From Nitrospira sp. (GTDB taxonomy: Bacteria > Nitrospirota > Thermodesulfovibrionia > Thermodesulfovibrionales > SM23-35), in contig VGWZ01000024.1 of assembly GCA_016873595.1 (NCBI GenBank), positions 1-14,546 on the forward strand: DNA of 14,546 nucleotides, read 5' to 3'. A program made the translations under genes and the position numbers. The notes beneath the pieces were generated by a model, which saw only the letters and a program-made list of their open reading frames with translations, made no database searches and was not told where the DNA came from. This document shows positions 14,353 to 14,546 of the stretch, piece by piece (the stretch's first letter is position 1; every line of letters starts with the position of its first letter).

Positions 14353-14435
14353 TGTCATTCCTGCGAAGGCAGGAATCCAGCACCGTACTTGATACTGGAG
14401 ACAGGATCTGGATTCCCGCTTCCGCGGGAATGACA
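14353..14435. repeat. GTCATTCC-type palindromic (REP/MITE-like) repeat
   Basis: Two 28-base arms (14353-14380 and 14408-14435) are inverted copies, 24 of 28 identical. Each arm is itself a hairpin: ATTCCTGC-GAAG-GCAGGAAT (14357-14376) and ATTCCCGC-TTCC-GCGGGAAT (14412-14431). The T-A to C-G difference between the arms keeps both hairpins paired. Repeats starting GTCATTCC and ending GGAATGAC are widespread in intergenic DNA of many bacteria. Confidence 0.75.
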
Positions 14436-14515
14436 GACATAGGTAACCCTATAGCAAGACTACAAGGAATATTGAATTAATTCAATTTTTTGAATTCAGT
14501 GAGTTACCTATGTCT
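14435..14515. repeat. 13-bp inverted repeat at the right edge
   Basis: AGACATAGGTAAC (14435-14447) and GTTACCTATGTCT (14503-14515) are perfect inverted copies pointing outward. Between them lie the second hairpin copy and the 16-bp palindrome ATTGAATTAATTCAAT (14471-14486). The right arm could be the end of a mobile element that continues past the window, but no transposase is visible. Confidence 0.5.
14445..14467. repeat. Degenerate hairpin, copy 2 (CCCTATAGCAAG type)
   Basis: Diverged direct copy of 14299-14321, sharing AACCCT-T-GCAAGA and the AATATT that follows. Pairing is weaker than in copy 1. The GTCATTCC repeat lies between the two copies. Confidence 0.35.
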
Positions 14516-14546
14516 TTTATGTTATACCATAAAATTGAAAACTGCG

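Noticed and set aside
1..14546. CRISPR array, tRNA, rRNA or prophage genes
   Set aside because: No regularly spaced direct repeats, no tRNA-like cloverleaf with a CCA-type end, and no phage or transposase proteins were seen on either strand.

Overview
The window (roughly 40% GC by eye) reads as bacterial chromosome from an anaerobe-like lineage. A Re-citrate-synthase-like enzyme coupled to isocitrate dehydrogenase, an LDH-like malate dehydrogenase, a secreted 5'-nucleotidase and a fabG-acpP-fabF-rnc cluster would fit Nitrospirota (Thermodesulfovibrio-like) or a sulfate-reducing 'Desulfo' lineage. That placement is inference from gene content only; there is no rRNA or marker phylogeny here. 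I see no tRNA, rRNA, CRISPR array or intact transposase.

Layout. 40-1745 (+): an aminoglycoside-phosphotransferase-fold kinase coupled by an ATGA overlap to a HAD phosphatase. 1827-1934: a nested palindromic element between convergent genes. 1938-2483 (-): a cysteine-cluster (YkgJ-like) protein. 2638-2913 (+): an unrecognised 91-residue protein. 3118-4840 (+): an exported 5'-nucleotidase/UDP-sugar-hydrolase-type enzyme followed after one base by a 60-residue beta-grasp-like protein. 4828-5190 (-): an exported HEAT-repeat protein that looks cut off at its C-terminus. 5410-6297 (+): plant-type asparaginase/isoaspartyl peptidase, meeting rnc tail to tail with shared stop-codon bases.

6294-9341 (-): the fatty acid operon fabG-acpP-fabF followed by rnc, with a good promoter in front of fabG. 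9602-11922 (+): candidate Re-citrate synthase and isocitrate dehydrogenase, sharing one base (TAATG). 11987-13297 (+): a CNNM/CorC-type membrane protein. 13364-14290 (+): malate dehydrogenase with its own promoter placed so close that the transcript may be leaderless. 14291-14546: repeat-rich non-coding sequence with a GTCATTCC-type palindromic repeat, two diverged copies of another hairpin, and a 13-bp inverted repeat.

How they fit together: malate dehydrogenase, citrate synthase and isocitrate dehydrogenase cover the malate to 2-oxoglutarate arm of the TCA cycle except aconitase, which is not in the window. Acetyl-CoA is used both by the citrate synthase and by the divergently transcribed fatty-acid operon; the two promoters are separated by a 93-bp structured inverted repeat. 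The main oddities are the palindromic elements, the coupled 5'-nucleotidase/beta-grasp pair, the truncated HEAT protein, and the possible leaderless mdh.
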